Shown: one piece after another, positions 54,654-62,800 of the stretch
How the letters are laid out: the number at the start of each line of letters is the position of its first letter
Position numbering within the stretch: position 1 is the stretch's first letter
From: Candidatus Heimdallarchaeota archaeon LC_2
Lineage (GTDB): Archaea; Asgardarchaeota; Heimdallarchaeia; Heimdallarchaeales; Kariarchaeaceae
Direction of reading: 5' to 3'
Length of the DNA stretch: 64,000 nt
NCBI GenBank assembly: GCA_001940725.1
Contig: MDVR01000006.1
Span: forward strand, 62,001-126,000
Position numbers and translations under genes: made by a program
The notes under the pieces: generated by a model
Seen by the model: only the letters and a program-made list of their open reading frames with translations
Database searches by the model: none
Told to the model about the DNA's origin: nothing

Positions 54654-55316
54654 TTATATTGTGACAAAACCGGGATTTTCTATTGTAGGAGGGATGGCAA
54701 AACGAGGTAATACTATACTTCTAAACGAATAAATTAACAAGAAAAATGATATGATGAGCAATCCCGGAACAAATGGTCCTAAAAATATGGAAACTGAAGG
54801 CGCAATTACAGCTATGACAGAGGTTGAACAACATACTGCAGATGAAGCAAATGCAGACATTGATGCAGAGATTGACGATACTGAAGTTGAAGCGCTTGAG
54901 ATTTTTATCTCATCTTCTTTTACAGCTTTATCAACAAGCGTACAAACTTTCGGCAAAGTAAGCAAAGATGCATACAAAAGACCTGATAGAAATGATATAA
55001 CCAACAACGAAATCCCTGGATCATAAACAAAAATTACTCTCAGGTGTTCAGTAGCATTCCATTGAATATCACGATCACCTATTGTAAAGCTTTTTTCTAA
55101 TCTAAATGCAGTGAGAATACCACTAGTCAGCCAGAGTAGAAGTGTAAAAATAGCCATCGAGATTATAAACCAAACAATACTAAATCTAAGTACTGTTTTC
55201 CTTGTTAAAGCTAGTGTTAATTTGTTGCGGCTTACCCTCCAGGCTAGCATAATACCGGGTGTAAGTAAAGCAATTATCGGGATAAAAAATACTCGAAAAT
55301 AAAACCAATCTACCAT
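54654..55316 (-). CDS. Membrane protein next to DUF3179 genes
   Basis: I do not recognise this protein of about 220 residues. The start at 55316 (MVDWFYFR) is preferred, because an open extension to 55427 would run into the preceding gene, which ends at 55342. It has about five helices. The fourth region is unusual: a Ser/Ala-rich stretch, then 'SAVCCSTSVIAVIAPSVSIF' with a Cys pair at the membrane, a feature seen in some metal- or redox-handling membrane proteins. It directly follows two DUF3179 surface-protein genes on the same strand. Confidence 0.65.
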   Translation of the reverse strand: MVDWFYFRVFFIPIIALLTPGIMLAWRVSRNKLTLALTRKTVLRFSIVWFIISMAIFTLLLWLTSGILTAFRLEKSFTIGDRDIQWNATEHLRVIFVYDPGISLLVISFLSGLLYASLLTLPKVCTLVDKAVKEDEIKISSASTSVSSISASMSAFASSAVCCSTSVIAVIAPSVSIFLGPFVPGLLIISFFLLIYSFRSIVLPRFAIPPTIENPGFVTI

Positions 55317-55341
55317 GAATAAATACCTCTTAATCTCATAA

Positions 55342-56676
55342 TTATAATTTATCTTTCCTACGCAAGATATACACTGGAACAATAAGTACCAATAATCCTG
55401 CAAAAAAGAATGGTGAAAAAGAAACAAAATCTGTGTCTTGAAGTTCGGGAGTTACATCAAACTGTATGTTTTCACCATCGATGACTAAAATATTTGCACT
55501 CGAATGAAAAGTCGAAGCTGCAAACCAAAATGCATTATAAGTTGCAATTAATGTTAATTGCTCACCTTGAAGAGGACCAGAAATAGCTAACCCATTAAAA
55601 TTCCATATTGTATTGCTTTCGTCAATAAACAATTGTAAATCCAAAGTTAAATCTATATTTAGACTGTTTGAACTATCTTGATAACTGGAAAATTCTAATG
55701 CAATGTCATTTACTATGGATGAATAAGTGAGGGCCAAAGCTTCGTCTGGTTCATACAAAGTTAATAAATCTTTATTATTAAACTGGTGATTGAAAACTTG
55801 ATTTTTATCAAGCTCCGGAAATGGAAGTAATAATACTTGATCATCGATTCGAAGAATTTGAGTCAATGTTTTCTCGTGATAGAGATTATATGGAGCTTCA
55901 TTATCATTGTACGTACTAGGGAAGTATATGGACTTATCACTTTTGTAAGTTCCATAAGGATAACGATCATAATCTCTTACAATTCCAGTTTCTCGAGATA
56001 GAACTTGGGTTTCTGGGTGTAATCTTTGCCAGGCCTCCCAGGTTGTTTCAACAGCTGGAGAATATTCAACTTCTACGCCAGAGAGTTCGCCCCTTATGCC
56101 AACAAGCCCCATTTGAGAGAATTCAGTATCTGTGTTTCTATCATAAAAGACAAGGTTATTTTCATAAAGAAAACCACTTGTTCCTAATTCAGCATTTCCT
56201 AATGCAGCGGTAGGAATAACACAACCAGAACCAGTTAGGGGGCAATAAGTCACACTAATGTGAACCCCATCAAAGACATCATTTACTATTTCATGCCAAT
56301 TTAAAACATCAAATGGATAAGCTCGAGTGATTCCCCCTACAACAATTCCAATTACCTTCTCACGTGGATGAGGTTCATTCTCGTCACCAGGGTTAACAAA
56401 TGTAGGATTATCAACACTTGGAATACCATCCTTGACCTGTCCTCTATATATTTGGTTACAAGGTACAAAACATTCTTCATTGGGATCAATTTGATTTACT
56501 TGGAGAGGTTCATCACTAGGAAAATAAGAGGTGCCTGCAGGCAATGTCGCTAATGCAAGATTTCCACTAGAGTTAGGAAGATTTTGTGCAGTTACAATAG
56601 AAATAATTGCAATATTGATGATTAATATCACACCTAATACATATTTTATAAGCTTAATTTGCATAATAGAACACAT
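55342..56676 (-). CDS. DUF3179 surface protein 1 (Cys motif intact)
   Basis: The 444-residue protein has a signal peptide, a DUF3179 domain and a C-terminal membrane helix with a basic end. Landmarks are 'NEECFVPCNQI', 'RAYPFDVLNWHEIVND', the family motif YCPLTGSGC with Cys145 and Cys152, and 'ENNLVFYDRNTDTEFSQMG'. The family's function is unknown; the conserved Cys suggests metal binding or redox work outside the cell. It lies downstream of a paralogue and has the same 33-base upstream element. The gene at 54654-55316 follows after 25 bases. Confidence 0.9.
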   Translation of the reverse strand: MCSIMQIKLIKYVLGVILIINIAIISIVTAQNLPNSSGNLALATLPAGTSYFPSDEPLQVNQIDPNEECFVPCNQIYRGQVKDGIPSVDNPTFVNPGDENEPHPREKVIGIVVGGITRAYPFDVLNWHEIVNDVFDGVHISVTYCPLTGSGCVIPTAALGNAELGTSGFLYENNLVFYDRNTDTEFSQMGLVGIRGELSGVEVEYSPAVETTWEAWQRLHPETQVLSRETGIVRDYDRYPYGTYKSDKSIYFPSTYNDNEAPYNLYHEKTLTQILRIDDQVLLLPFPELDKNQVFNHQFNNKDLLTLYEPDEALALTYSSIVNDIALEFSSYQDSSNSLNIDLTLDLQLFIDESNTIWNFNGLAISGPLQGEQLTLIATYNAFWFAASTFHSSANILVIDGENIQFDVTPELQDTDFVSFSPFFFAGLLVLIVPVYILRRKDKL

Positions 56677-56690
56677 TTTAATTCGATTCG

Positions 56691-56723
56691 TCTTTTAATA
56701 TCATTCGGTATGAAAAATATAAC
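56691..56723 (-). promoter_or_regulatory. Shared upstream element of the DUF3179 paralogues, copy 1
   Basis: A 33-base stretch 15 bases upstream of the start at 56676 matches 30 of 33 bases at 58132-58164, before the second paralogue. In gene direction it contains a TATA-like run (TTATATTTTTCATACC), so it probably includes the promoter core plus a specific regulator site. The spacers around it are not conserved. Confidence 0.55.
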
Positions 56724-56767
56724 CTAGCGGGTTCACGAAACTTATCTTTCAGCTATTAAAAAAAAAA

Positions 56768-58105
56768 TTAAAAGAATTTTGTTTTAATTCGGGGATAGGC
56801 GAATAGTGATAGAACTATAATGCTTATTAAAGCGAAAATTGATACATAGAAAATCTGTTGCGTATTGCTTGATGATCCAGATGTAGATAGTTTAGTATTA
56901 TTAGAAGGAATTATGCCTTTAACAGTATATATATCAGCATCTGGAAAATATGCCGAAGCAGCATACCAATAAGCATTGTAGGAAGGAATTAAATTCAATT
57001 TCTGACCCACTAATGGACCAGATATAGCTATCCCTTTATAGTTCCAAATTGACTTTTGGTCATTGTCGATAAATAACGGTTGACCTAATGTCTGTGTTAT
57101 ATCGAATAAGTTGCCCGTGTCGTTATAAAACGAAAATTCGAGTGATAAGCCAGAATCTAATTCCCTAGAATAGGTGATGGCGGAGAAATCTGATAAACTA
57201 AAGATTGTGAAAACATCTTTACCATTGAGATTATGATTAATATAATTTAGAATGGCAATTTCAGAAAATGGCAATAATCTTACTTCATTGTTAATTTTAA
57301 TAACATGTGTTAATGCTTTCTCTTTGTATAAGCTATAAGGAAATTCATCATTATTAAATCTTGACTGATAAAATATAGTATCACCAACAGAAAAATAACC
57401 ATAGGGAAAAGTCTCGTAATCTATATTGCTACCTGTATCTCTTGATAAGACCAGAGTATTAGGATACAGCTTCTGCCACGTACCCATCGTTGTTTCAATC
57501 GCATAGGTTGTTTGAAGGGAAACTTCAATTTTTTCTCCCTTTAAACCAATACCACCCATTTGTGAGAATAGACTGTCAGAAATTCTATCATAAAAGACTA
57601 AATTATTTTCATAAACTTGACCGCTGTAACCTAATTCAGAATTATCCAAATCTGAAGTAAGATATGCAATTCCTGAAGCTGTAAGATCAGTATATGTTAT
57701 ACTTACATGTACCCCATCGATTATATCATTAACGATTTCATGCCATCTAAGTATATCATAAGGGTAAGCTCTTGATACACCATTCACAACTACTCCTAAC
57801 ACTTTATCACGAGAATTAGGTGCATTTATATTATCAAGTGCAACGAATTTTGGATCATCAAGTGTGGTAACTGCATCTTTGACTTGAATCCGTAATATTT
57901 CATCACAAGGTACAAAACATTCTTCATTCTGTTTAATTTGATTCAATTGAAGAGGAGAGTTAATTCCTGAACTTGATGATTCTTCATTAGGAATTGTCGA
58001 AGCAGGGTCTAATGGTATAGTACTTTGTGAATATGTAACGTTAACCTGCAATATATTGAATATTAGGATCAAAATAATTAGGTATCTATTTAGCTTAATT
58101 AACAT
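56768..58105 (-). CDS. DUF3179 surface protein 2 (Cys motif lost)
   Basis: The 445-residue paralogue of the protein at 55342-56676 keeps the signal peptide, 'NEECFVPCDEI', 'RAYPYDILRWHEIVND', 'ENNLVFYDRISDSLFSQMG' and the C-terminal anchor. In the central motif, Cys-Pro-Leu-Thr-Gly-Ser-Gly-Cys has become Thr-Asp-Leu-Thr-Ala-Ser-Gly-Ile (residues 139-146). Both central Cys are therefore gone while the rest is preserved. It may bind without catalysis or metal, perhaps as a partner of the intact paralogue. Confidence 0.88.
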   Translation of the reverse strand: MLIKLNRYLIILILIFNILQVNVTYSQSTIPLDPASTIPNEESSSSGINSPLQLNQIKQNEECFVPCDEILRIQVKDAVTTLDDPKFVALDNINAPNSRDKVLGVVVNGVSRAYPYDILRWHEIVNDIIDGVHVSITYTDLTASGIAYLTSDLDNSELGYSGQVYENNLVFYDRISDSLFSQMGGIGLKGEKIEVSLQTTYAIETTMGTWQKLYPNTLVLSRDTGSNIDYETFPYGYFSVGDTIFYQSRFNNDEFPYSLYKEKALTHVIKINNEVRLLPFSEIAILNYINHNLNGKDVFTIFSLSDFSAITYSRELDSGLSLEFSFYNDTGNLFDITQTLGQPLFIDNDQKSIWNYKGIAISGPLVGQKLNLIPSYNAYWYAASAYFPDADIYTVKGIIPSNNTKLSTSGSSSNTQQIFYVSIFALISIIVLSLFAYPRIKTKFF

Positions 58106-58131
58106 TTAAGGATATTATCCAATTCATTCTA

Positions 58132-58164
58132 TCTTTTAATATAATTTGGTATGAAAAATAAAAC
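58132..58164 (-). promoter_or_regulatory. Shared upstream element of the DUF3179 paralogues, copy 2
   Basis: Second copy of the 33-base element, 27 bases upstream of the start at 58105 and 30/33 identical to 56691-56723. That both paralogues keep it, although each is a separate gene with its own spacer, indicates that they are transcribed independently but regulated alike. Confidence 0.55.
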
Positions 58165-58383
58165 TGAAAACAGGGTTTTGAATCTGTAACGATTTTAAAG
58201 GATTTCATTCGAAAGTTTATGCGCAATATTGTCATTGTTCAATGCAATTCTAAATGCCTTAATGTAATATAAAATAAATTTGTGCCAAGAAAATATTCAA
58301 TTTGCCTAATTTTATCTTATACACGTATTACAGTTTCACATATTTTTATCCCTTTGTTCACAAAAATGTTACGTCTCAATTTA

Positions 58384-58509
58384 TTATCTCGTTTTATTTT
58401 GTTTCATCTTAGTGATACCACAGGTTTCACATCGATATTTAGTTTTTTTATGAAATCCCCCTTTGCGTTTGACATCTTTCATTTTCATTTTACATTTGGG
58501 ACAATGCAT
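58384..58509 (-). CDS. 41-residue zinc-ribbon protein
   Basis: A short minus-strand frame begins MHCPKCKMKMKDVKRKGG and continues with CETC, giving two Cys-x-x-Cys knuckles spaced by 20 residues, then a basic end. This is a complete small zinc ribbon. The in-frame stop upstream leaves the ATG at 58509 as the only start. It lies alone between the DUF3179 gene and the GH5 gene. Small proteins of this size are usually missed. The Lys-rich composition suggests nucleic-acid binding. Confidence 0.7.
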   Translation of the reverse strand: MHCPKCKMKMKDVKRKGGFHKKTKYRCETCGITKMKQNKTR

Positions 58510-58641
58510 TGTGCTATTTCTTAAGAGTTACTTCATCTAAATAAGATATAGTATCTTGATCAGCAGTTATAGAAGTCAGTTTGCACAAATACAATTATTA
58601 TTCGAAATTAATTAAAACTTAGAACTGAGAATATTTTTCAT

Positions 58642-60510
58642 ATGATCCTTTCAATAGATGGTAAATCGTTTGTTGACGAAAAAGGTAGAAAGGTGATTCT
58701 TCGAGGTGTAAATTTAGGAGGATCCTCAAAGTTACCCTACATCAATGGCAGTACTCACATAAAAACAACTTTTTCAGATCATGAAAGTGTATCATTCACA
58801 AATCGCCCCTTTCCAATCGATGAAGCAGATGAGCACTTTTCGAGATTGAAAAATTGGGGTTTCAATTCTCTTCGACTATTAACTACTTGGGAAGCTATTG
58901 AACACAAAGGCCCTGGAATGTACGACACGGAGTATATAGATTATTTTAGTAAAATTTGTGAAATTGCAGCGAATCATGATTTTTATATTTTTGTAGATCC
59001 ACATCAAGATGTTTGGTCAAGAATGACAGGGGGTGATGGTGCACCTGGTTGGATATTCGATAAGGTTGGTATTGATATAACTAAACTATCTGAAAGTGAT
59101 GCAGCAATAACTATGCAGCATCATTATCCTAAGAATTACCCGCAGATGGTTTGGTCAATGAATCATCATAGATTTGGAGCGGCAACAATGTTCTCATTAT
59201 TTTTTGGAGGTAATGATTTTGCCCCCAAATGTAAGATTGAAGGCCAACCAGTCCAAAAATATTTACAATCTCATTTCATTAATTCAATTATACAGATTGC
59301 TAAATCAGTTGCTGATAACCCCAATATTATCGGTTTTGGACCAATGAATGAACCAGGGAAAGGGTATATAGGTGTAAATAATATTGGAGAACATTGGATG
59401 CGACCCATCATTGGAGCTGCCCCAACACCGTTTGATTCAATTGTAGCTGCATCAGGACATAAACGAGAAGTTCCTTTTTACAAACAAAAATTGTTAGGTT
59501 TGAAGAAAGTGGGAAAATATATACTCAATCGTAATGAAATCAATATCTGGGAAAATGAATGTATATGGAAAAGAGAGGGGATTTGGGATGAAAATAATGA
59601 TGATCAACCCGAAATTCTAAAACCAAATTACTTTTTCAAAAAAAATGGCAAGCCTATTCAGTTCTTTAGAGATTATGTAAAGCCATTTTCACTTGATTAT
59701 CTGAAAAAAATCAGGGAAATAATTCCCAACACAATAATTTTCTTGGAGGGTGATCCTTCTAATTCCAATCAGTTAGAATGGGGCATTAATGATCCTAATA
59801 ATATTGTAAATGCAAGTCATTGGTATGATATTGCAACTCTTGTGACAAAAAAATTCAGATCATGGATTACCTATGATATAAAACAAGATAAACTTGTATT
59901 TACAAAGAAAAGAGTAAAGCAAGCCTTCAAAAATCAACTCAATTTAGGAATTAAGGTATCAGAGCAAATACTTGATGGAGTACCCACGGTTATGGGAGAA
60001 TTTGGAATACCTTATGATATGAACAACAAAAAGGCTTATCGTAATAACAATTATAAAAAACAAATACAAGCTTTAACGTTATATTATGATCTAATTGATG
60101 AGTTAATGCTAAGTTCAATTCAATGGAATTATACTTCTGATAACAATAACAAATGGGGAGACTTATGGAATAATGAGGATTTGTCAATATTCAGTAGAGA
60201 TCAACAAACTGATCAAAATGATATTAATAGTGGAGGAAGAGCGCTTGAGGGATTTTGTAGACCATATCCAATGAGAATTAATGGAAAACCTATTGATTAT
60301 TCCTTTGATAAAAAGTTGGGTGTGTTTAATTTCACTTACATAAATAATCCCAAATTGGACTCTGAAACCATCATTTATGTCCCAGAAATTCAATTTCCAA
60401 ATGGATTTAAGTTATCCTTATCTGAAGGGAAAAGTAATATTATTGATCAAACCGTAAGAATACGATCTGAAATGGAAGGGACAATTACTGTAAAGATTAC
60501 AAGGAAATAA
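58642..60510 (+). CDS. GH5 glycosidase resembling steryl-glucoside/glucosylceramide hydrolases
   Basis: The 622-residue protein has the GH5 acid/base Glu in 'GPMNEPGKGYIG' and the nucleophile Glu in 'VMGEFGIPYDMNNKKAY'. 'VDPHQDVWSRMTGGDGAPGW' and the C-terminal beta-domain are features of the endoglycoceramidase-related branch (GH5_12), which includes intracellular fungal EGCrP2/Sgl1 enzymes acting on steryl glucosides and glucosylceramide. There is no signal peptide, so it is intracellular. In an archaeon the natural substrate is unclear; glucosylated prenyl lipids are an inference. Confidence 0.85.
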   Translation: MILSIDGKSFVDEKGRKVILRGVNLGGSSKLPYINGSTHIKTTFSDHESVSFTNRPFPIDEADEHFSRLKNWGFNSLRLLTTWEAIEHKGPGMYDTEYIDYFSKICEIAANHDFYIFVDPHQDVWSRMTGGDGAPGWIFDKVGIDITKLSESDAAITMQHHYPKNYPQMVWSMNHHRFGAATMFSLFFGGNDFAPKCKIEGQPVQKYLQSHFINSIIQIAKSVADNPNIIGFGPMNEPGKGYIGVNNIGEHWMRPIIGAAPTPFDSIVAASGHKREVPFYKQKLLGLKKVGKYILNRNEINIWENECIWKREGIWDENNDDQPEILKPNYFFKKNGKPIQFFRDYVKPFSLDYLKKIREIIPNTIIFLEGDPSNSNQLEWGINDPNNIVNASHWYDIATLVTKKFRSWITYDIKQDKLVFTKKRVKQAFKNQLNLGIKVSEQILDGVPTVMGEFGIPYDMNNKKAYRNNNYKKQIQALTLYYDLIDELMLSSIQWNYTSDNNNKWGDLWNNEDLSIFSRDQQTDQNDINSGGRALEGFCRPYPMRINGKPIDYSFDKKLGVFNFTYINNPKLDSETIIYVPEIQFPNGFKLSLSEGKSNIIDQTVRIRSEMEGTITVKITRK

Positions 60511-60731
60511 TATTAAAGGCGAGGTTATTCGAAATAATTCGAAACCAATAAGAATTTTATCCACTCATCCACCAAAGTGCGGATTTATTGTGGAAATGTA
60601 CAGAGGTTTTTCATTAACTGAGACAAATGATCAATTTTCTATTTGTGTTTGATAATTATCTGATTTTAATTTTATCTTTTGGATAAAATAATCCAAAATA
60701 AATAAATATATGTTCTGTTTAATTACTTATA

Positions 60732-61073
60732 GTGGAATTTAAACGAAATCGTTCACACCGAACTAGTGATTTGGCATTTCTTGTATTTTCGAGCGTCATT
60801 GGTTGTTTTTCTATAATGGCGATTATTACATTGTTTAGAGGATCAAAAGTAGGAGAACAGGGGACATTTTTAATCGCAGAGGCGTTAATAGTTGGTTTCT
60901 TATTTCTCTTCATTATCTTAATGACAATTATTTTCATGATTTTGATGACTCGACAATCTCCAAGCGTTAGAATTACTCATATTACCGATAATGATTATTC
61001 AATTCATTCGCATTTGCTAAAAACTGCAAAAAAAAGGGCTATGAGTGTTTCTGAGATAAAAGAGGAAAATTGA
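60732..61073 (+). CDS. Small two-helix membrane protein
   Basis: The 113-residue protein starts with a basic stretch (GTG at 60732, EFKRNRSHR), then two hydrophobic helices (about residues 14-35 and 46-72), and ends in a polar cytosol-like tail of about 40 residues. I do not recognise a family. It lies alone between the GH5 gene and a decayed region. Confidence 0.6.
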   Translation: MEFKRNRSHRTSDLAFLVFSSVIGCFSIMAIITLFRGSKVGEQGTFLIAEALIVGFLFLFIILMTIIFMILMTRQSPSVRITHITDNDYSIHSHLLKTAKKRAMSVSEIKEEN

Positions 61074-61507
61074 AAAGAGTAATTTAAGAATCGAATTTCT
61101 TCACCCAAAGCATAAGCTTCCACAACAATAAAACCCAATAGAGCCAAAATGTAAATTATTATTGGAACTCGTTTATTATCACCTTATATTATAGCTATTA
61201 AAGTAATAAATAGGAAAAAAGGTATTGAATAAGCAATAATAATTGGTTGGAATCCAGTTCTATATCGAATCTTTCATCGACTATTAAAGGAAACCTCTTT
61301 TCGAACAAGTCTTATACTACCCCTAATAATCTCTTTGAGGATTTCAACTTTCGTGAAAGCTCCATTTTTGAATTTCTTTTTTTTAGAAATCTTTGTTGTC
61401 TTTTTGAAGCTGCAATACAATAATACCTCAATCGATAATATGTTGAAATCAATAATTAAACATTCCTAGGTTATTTATGAAAGAAATAATGAGTGTGAGA
61501 AATTTCG
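61074..61507 (-). other. Gene-free stretch with possible decayed minus-strand gene
   Basis: No intact frame covers this stretch. On the minus strand, coding-like pieces can be read in more than one frame: a Lys-rich segment with 'GAFTKVEILKEIIRGSIRLV' ending in TGA, then 'FQPIIIAYSIPFFPIYYF', then a hydrophobic 'IYILALLGFIVVEAYALGEE'. Together these look like a small membrane protein broken by stops and shifts. It could also be chance in AT-rich DNA. Confidence 0.3.
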
Positions 61508-62692
61508 TTATTCAATTGACCAATAAGGAGAAACATGTTTCTCAAAATTTTCAATTGCCACATCATAGAGATGTTTTTGTTCATTTCCTATCTCTAAAGA
61601 TACTTTACTCGGCTCGTCCATCAGATGTTTCGGAAAGTCTACACCCCATAATTCAACACATTCTTTTCTCCATTCGTTAGGTAACTTAGTTGGAACCGGT
61701 TTATTAGCTAATCCACTAACCTCAAAGATCCAAGATCGTGTGACGCTTATAGGATTATAACCACCTCCACCTAAAGCTAATAATCTGGGTGTTTCCATCT
61801 TTTCACTTAGTTGATTAACAAATTCTCCGAATTTAACATAAGAATTAGTTGTCAGCTGCAAATGACCTAGTGGATCATCCCTATGGCCATCAACACCAGC
61901 TTGCCAAATTACGATATCTGGCTGAAAATCATCCATGAATGTGGGGATATATTTGAAAAGTGCTTTTTGATAGAGATCATCACTTGTATATGGATAAAAA
62001 GGGAGATTAATTGCATACCCTGTACCTTCTTTACTCCCAATTTCATCTGGAAAACATGTTCCCGGAAAGATGAATTCACCTGATTCATGAAATGAAATTG
62101 TTAAAACATTTGGATCATTATAGAATTCATAATTTACACCATCTCCAGCATGTAAATCAGTATCTAAATAAAGAATCTTAATATTTTCATTTTGATTTTG
62201 TAAATTTCGAATGGTCACGTTTACGTCATTATAATAACAAAAACCACTTGCACGATCTTGGGATGCGTGGTGTAAACCTGCTAATAAAACAAAAGCTTTT
62301 GAAAATTCATTTTTCATAAGCCCTTCAGCGGCAGATAAAGTGCTACCAACAATTAATTCCGATATTTGGGCCATGTTTTCAAAGATAGGACAATCTCCAG
62401 TTCCAAGATTAAATTTTGTTAGAGCTTCCAATCGTCCTTCATGACTAGGAATGAAACCGGGTACTGACATTTCATTCAAGGTCGAGATATATTCCTTTGT
62501 GTGAGCAAGCTCGATTACTGAAGGGTCTACAATACTTGGATTGATAATCTTGAAATCCGGATTATCCGAGTATAAGTAGTTAAGAAGTGAAATTGACGGA
62601 CCTAATCTTTGAGGATTCATAGGGTGACTTGGACCTAGACTATATTTTAGAAACTCTTCTGAATATGTTAGATTGAAGTCGGGCTGAACCAA
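61508..62692 (-). CDS. Histone-deacetylase-superfamily hydrolase (AcuC-like)
   Basis: The 394-residue protein contains the zinc-dependent deacetylase core: 'HPMNPQRL' near the start, GLHHA, ASGFCYYND, 'YLDTDLHAGDGV' with metal-binding Asp and His, 'ISFHESGEFIFPGT', 'QAGVDGHRDDPLG' and the catalytic Tyr in GGGGYN. AcuC-type members remove acetyl groups from acetyl-CoA synthetase or other proteins; others act on polyamines. Lysine-rich DNA-binding proteins in the organism are possible targets. It lies alone on the minus strand before an MFS gene. Confidence 0.92.
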   Translation of the reverse strand: MVQPDFNLTYSEEFLKYSLGPSHPMNPQRLGPSISLLNYLYSDNPDFKIINPSIVDPSVIELAHTKEYISTLNEMSVPGFIPSHEGRLEALTKFNLGTGDCPIFENMAQISELIVGSTLSAAEGLMKNEFSKAFVLLAGLHHASQDRASGFCYYNDVNVTIRNLQNQNENIKILYLDTDLHAGDGVNYEFYNDPNVLTISFHESGEFIFPGTCFPDEIGSKEGTGYAINLPFYPYTSDDLYQKALFKYIPTFMDDFQPDIVIWQAGVDGHRDDPLGHLQLTTNSYVKFGEFVNQLSEKMETPRLLALGGGGYNPISVTRSWIFEVSGLANKPVPTKLPNEWRKECVELWGVDFPKHLMDEPSKVSLEIGNEQKHLYDVAIENFEKHVSPYWSIE

Positions 62693-62800
62693 TAAGAAAT
62701 TGATTAATTGGGTTTCTATTAAATATCGCTTCTGAAGAATTAAATTATGAAAACTAACTAACTAGTTTTTTCCCAAATAACTATGATTATGCATCTAATT

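Noticed and set aside
58282..58524. Plus-strand frame of 80 residues
   Set aside because: Its Phe/His-rich composition is the antisense of the zinc-ribbon gene on the minus strand, which has clear CxxC motifs.
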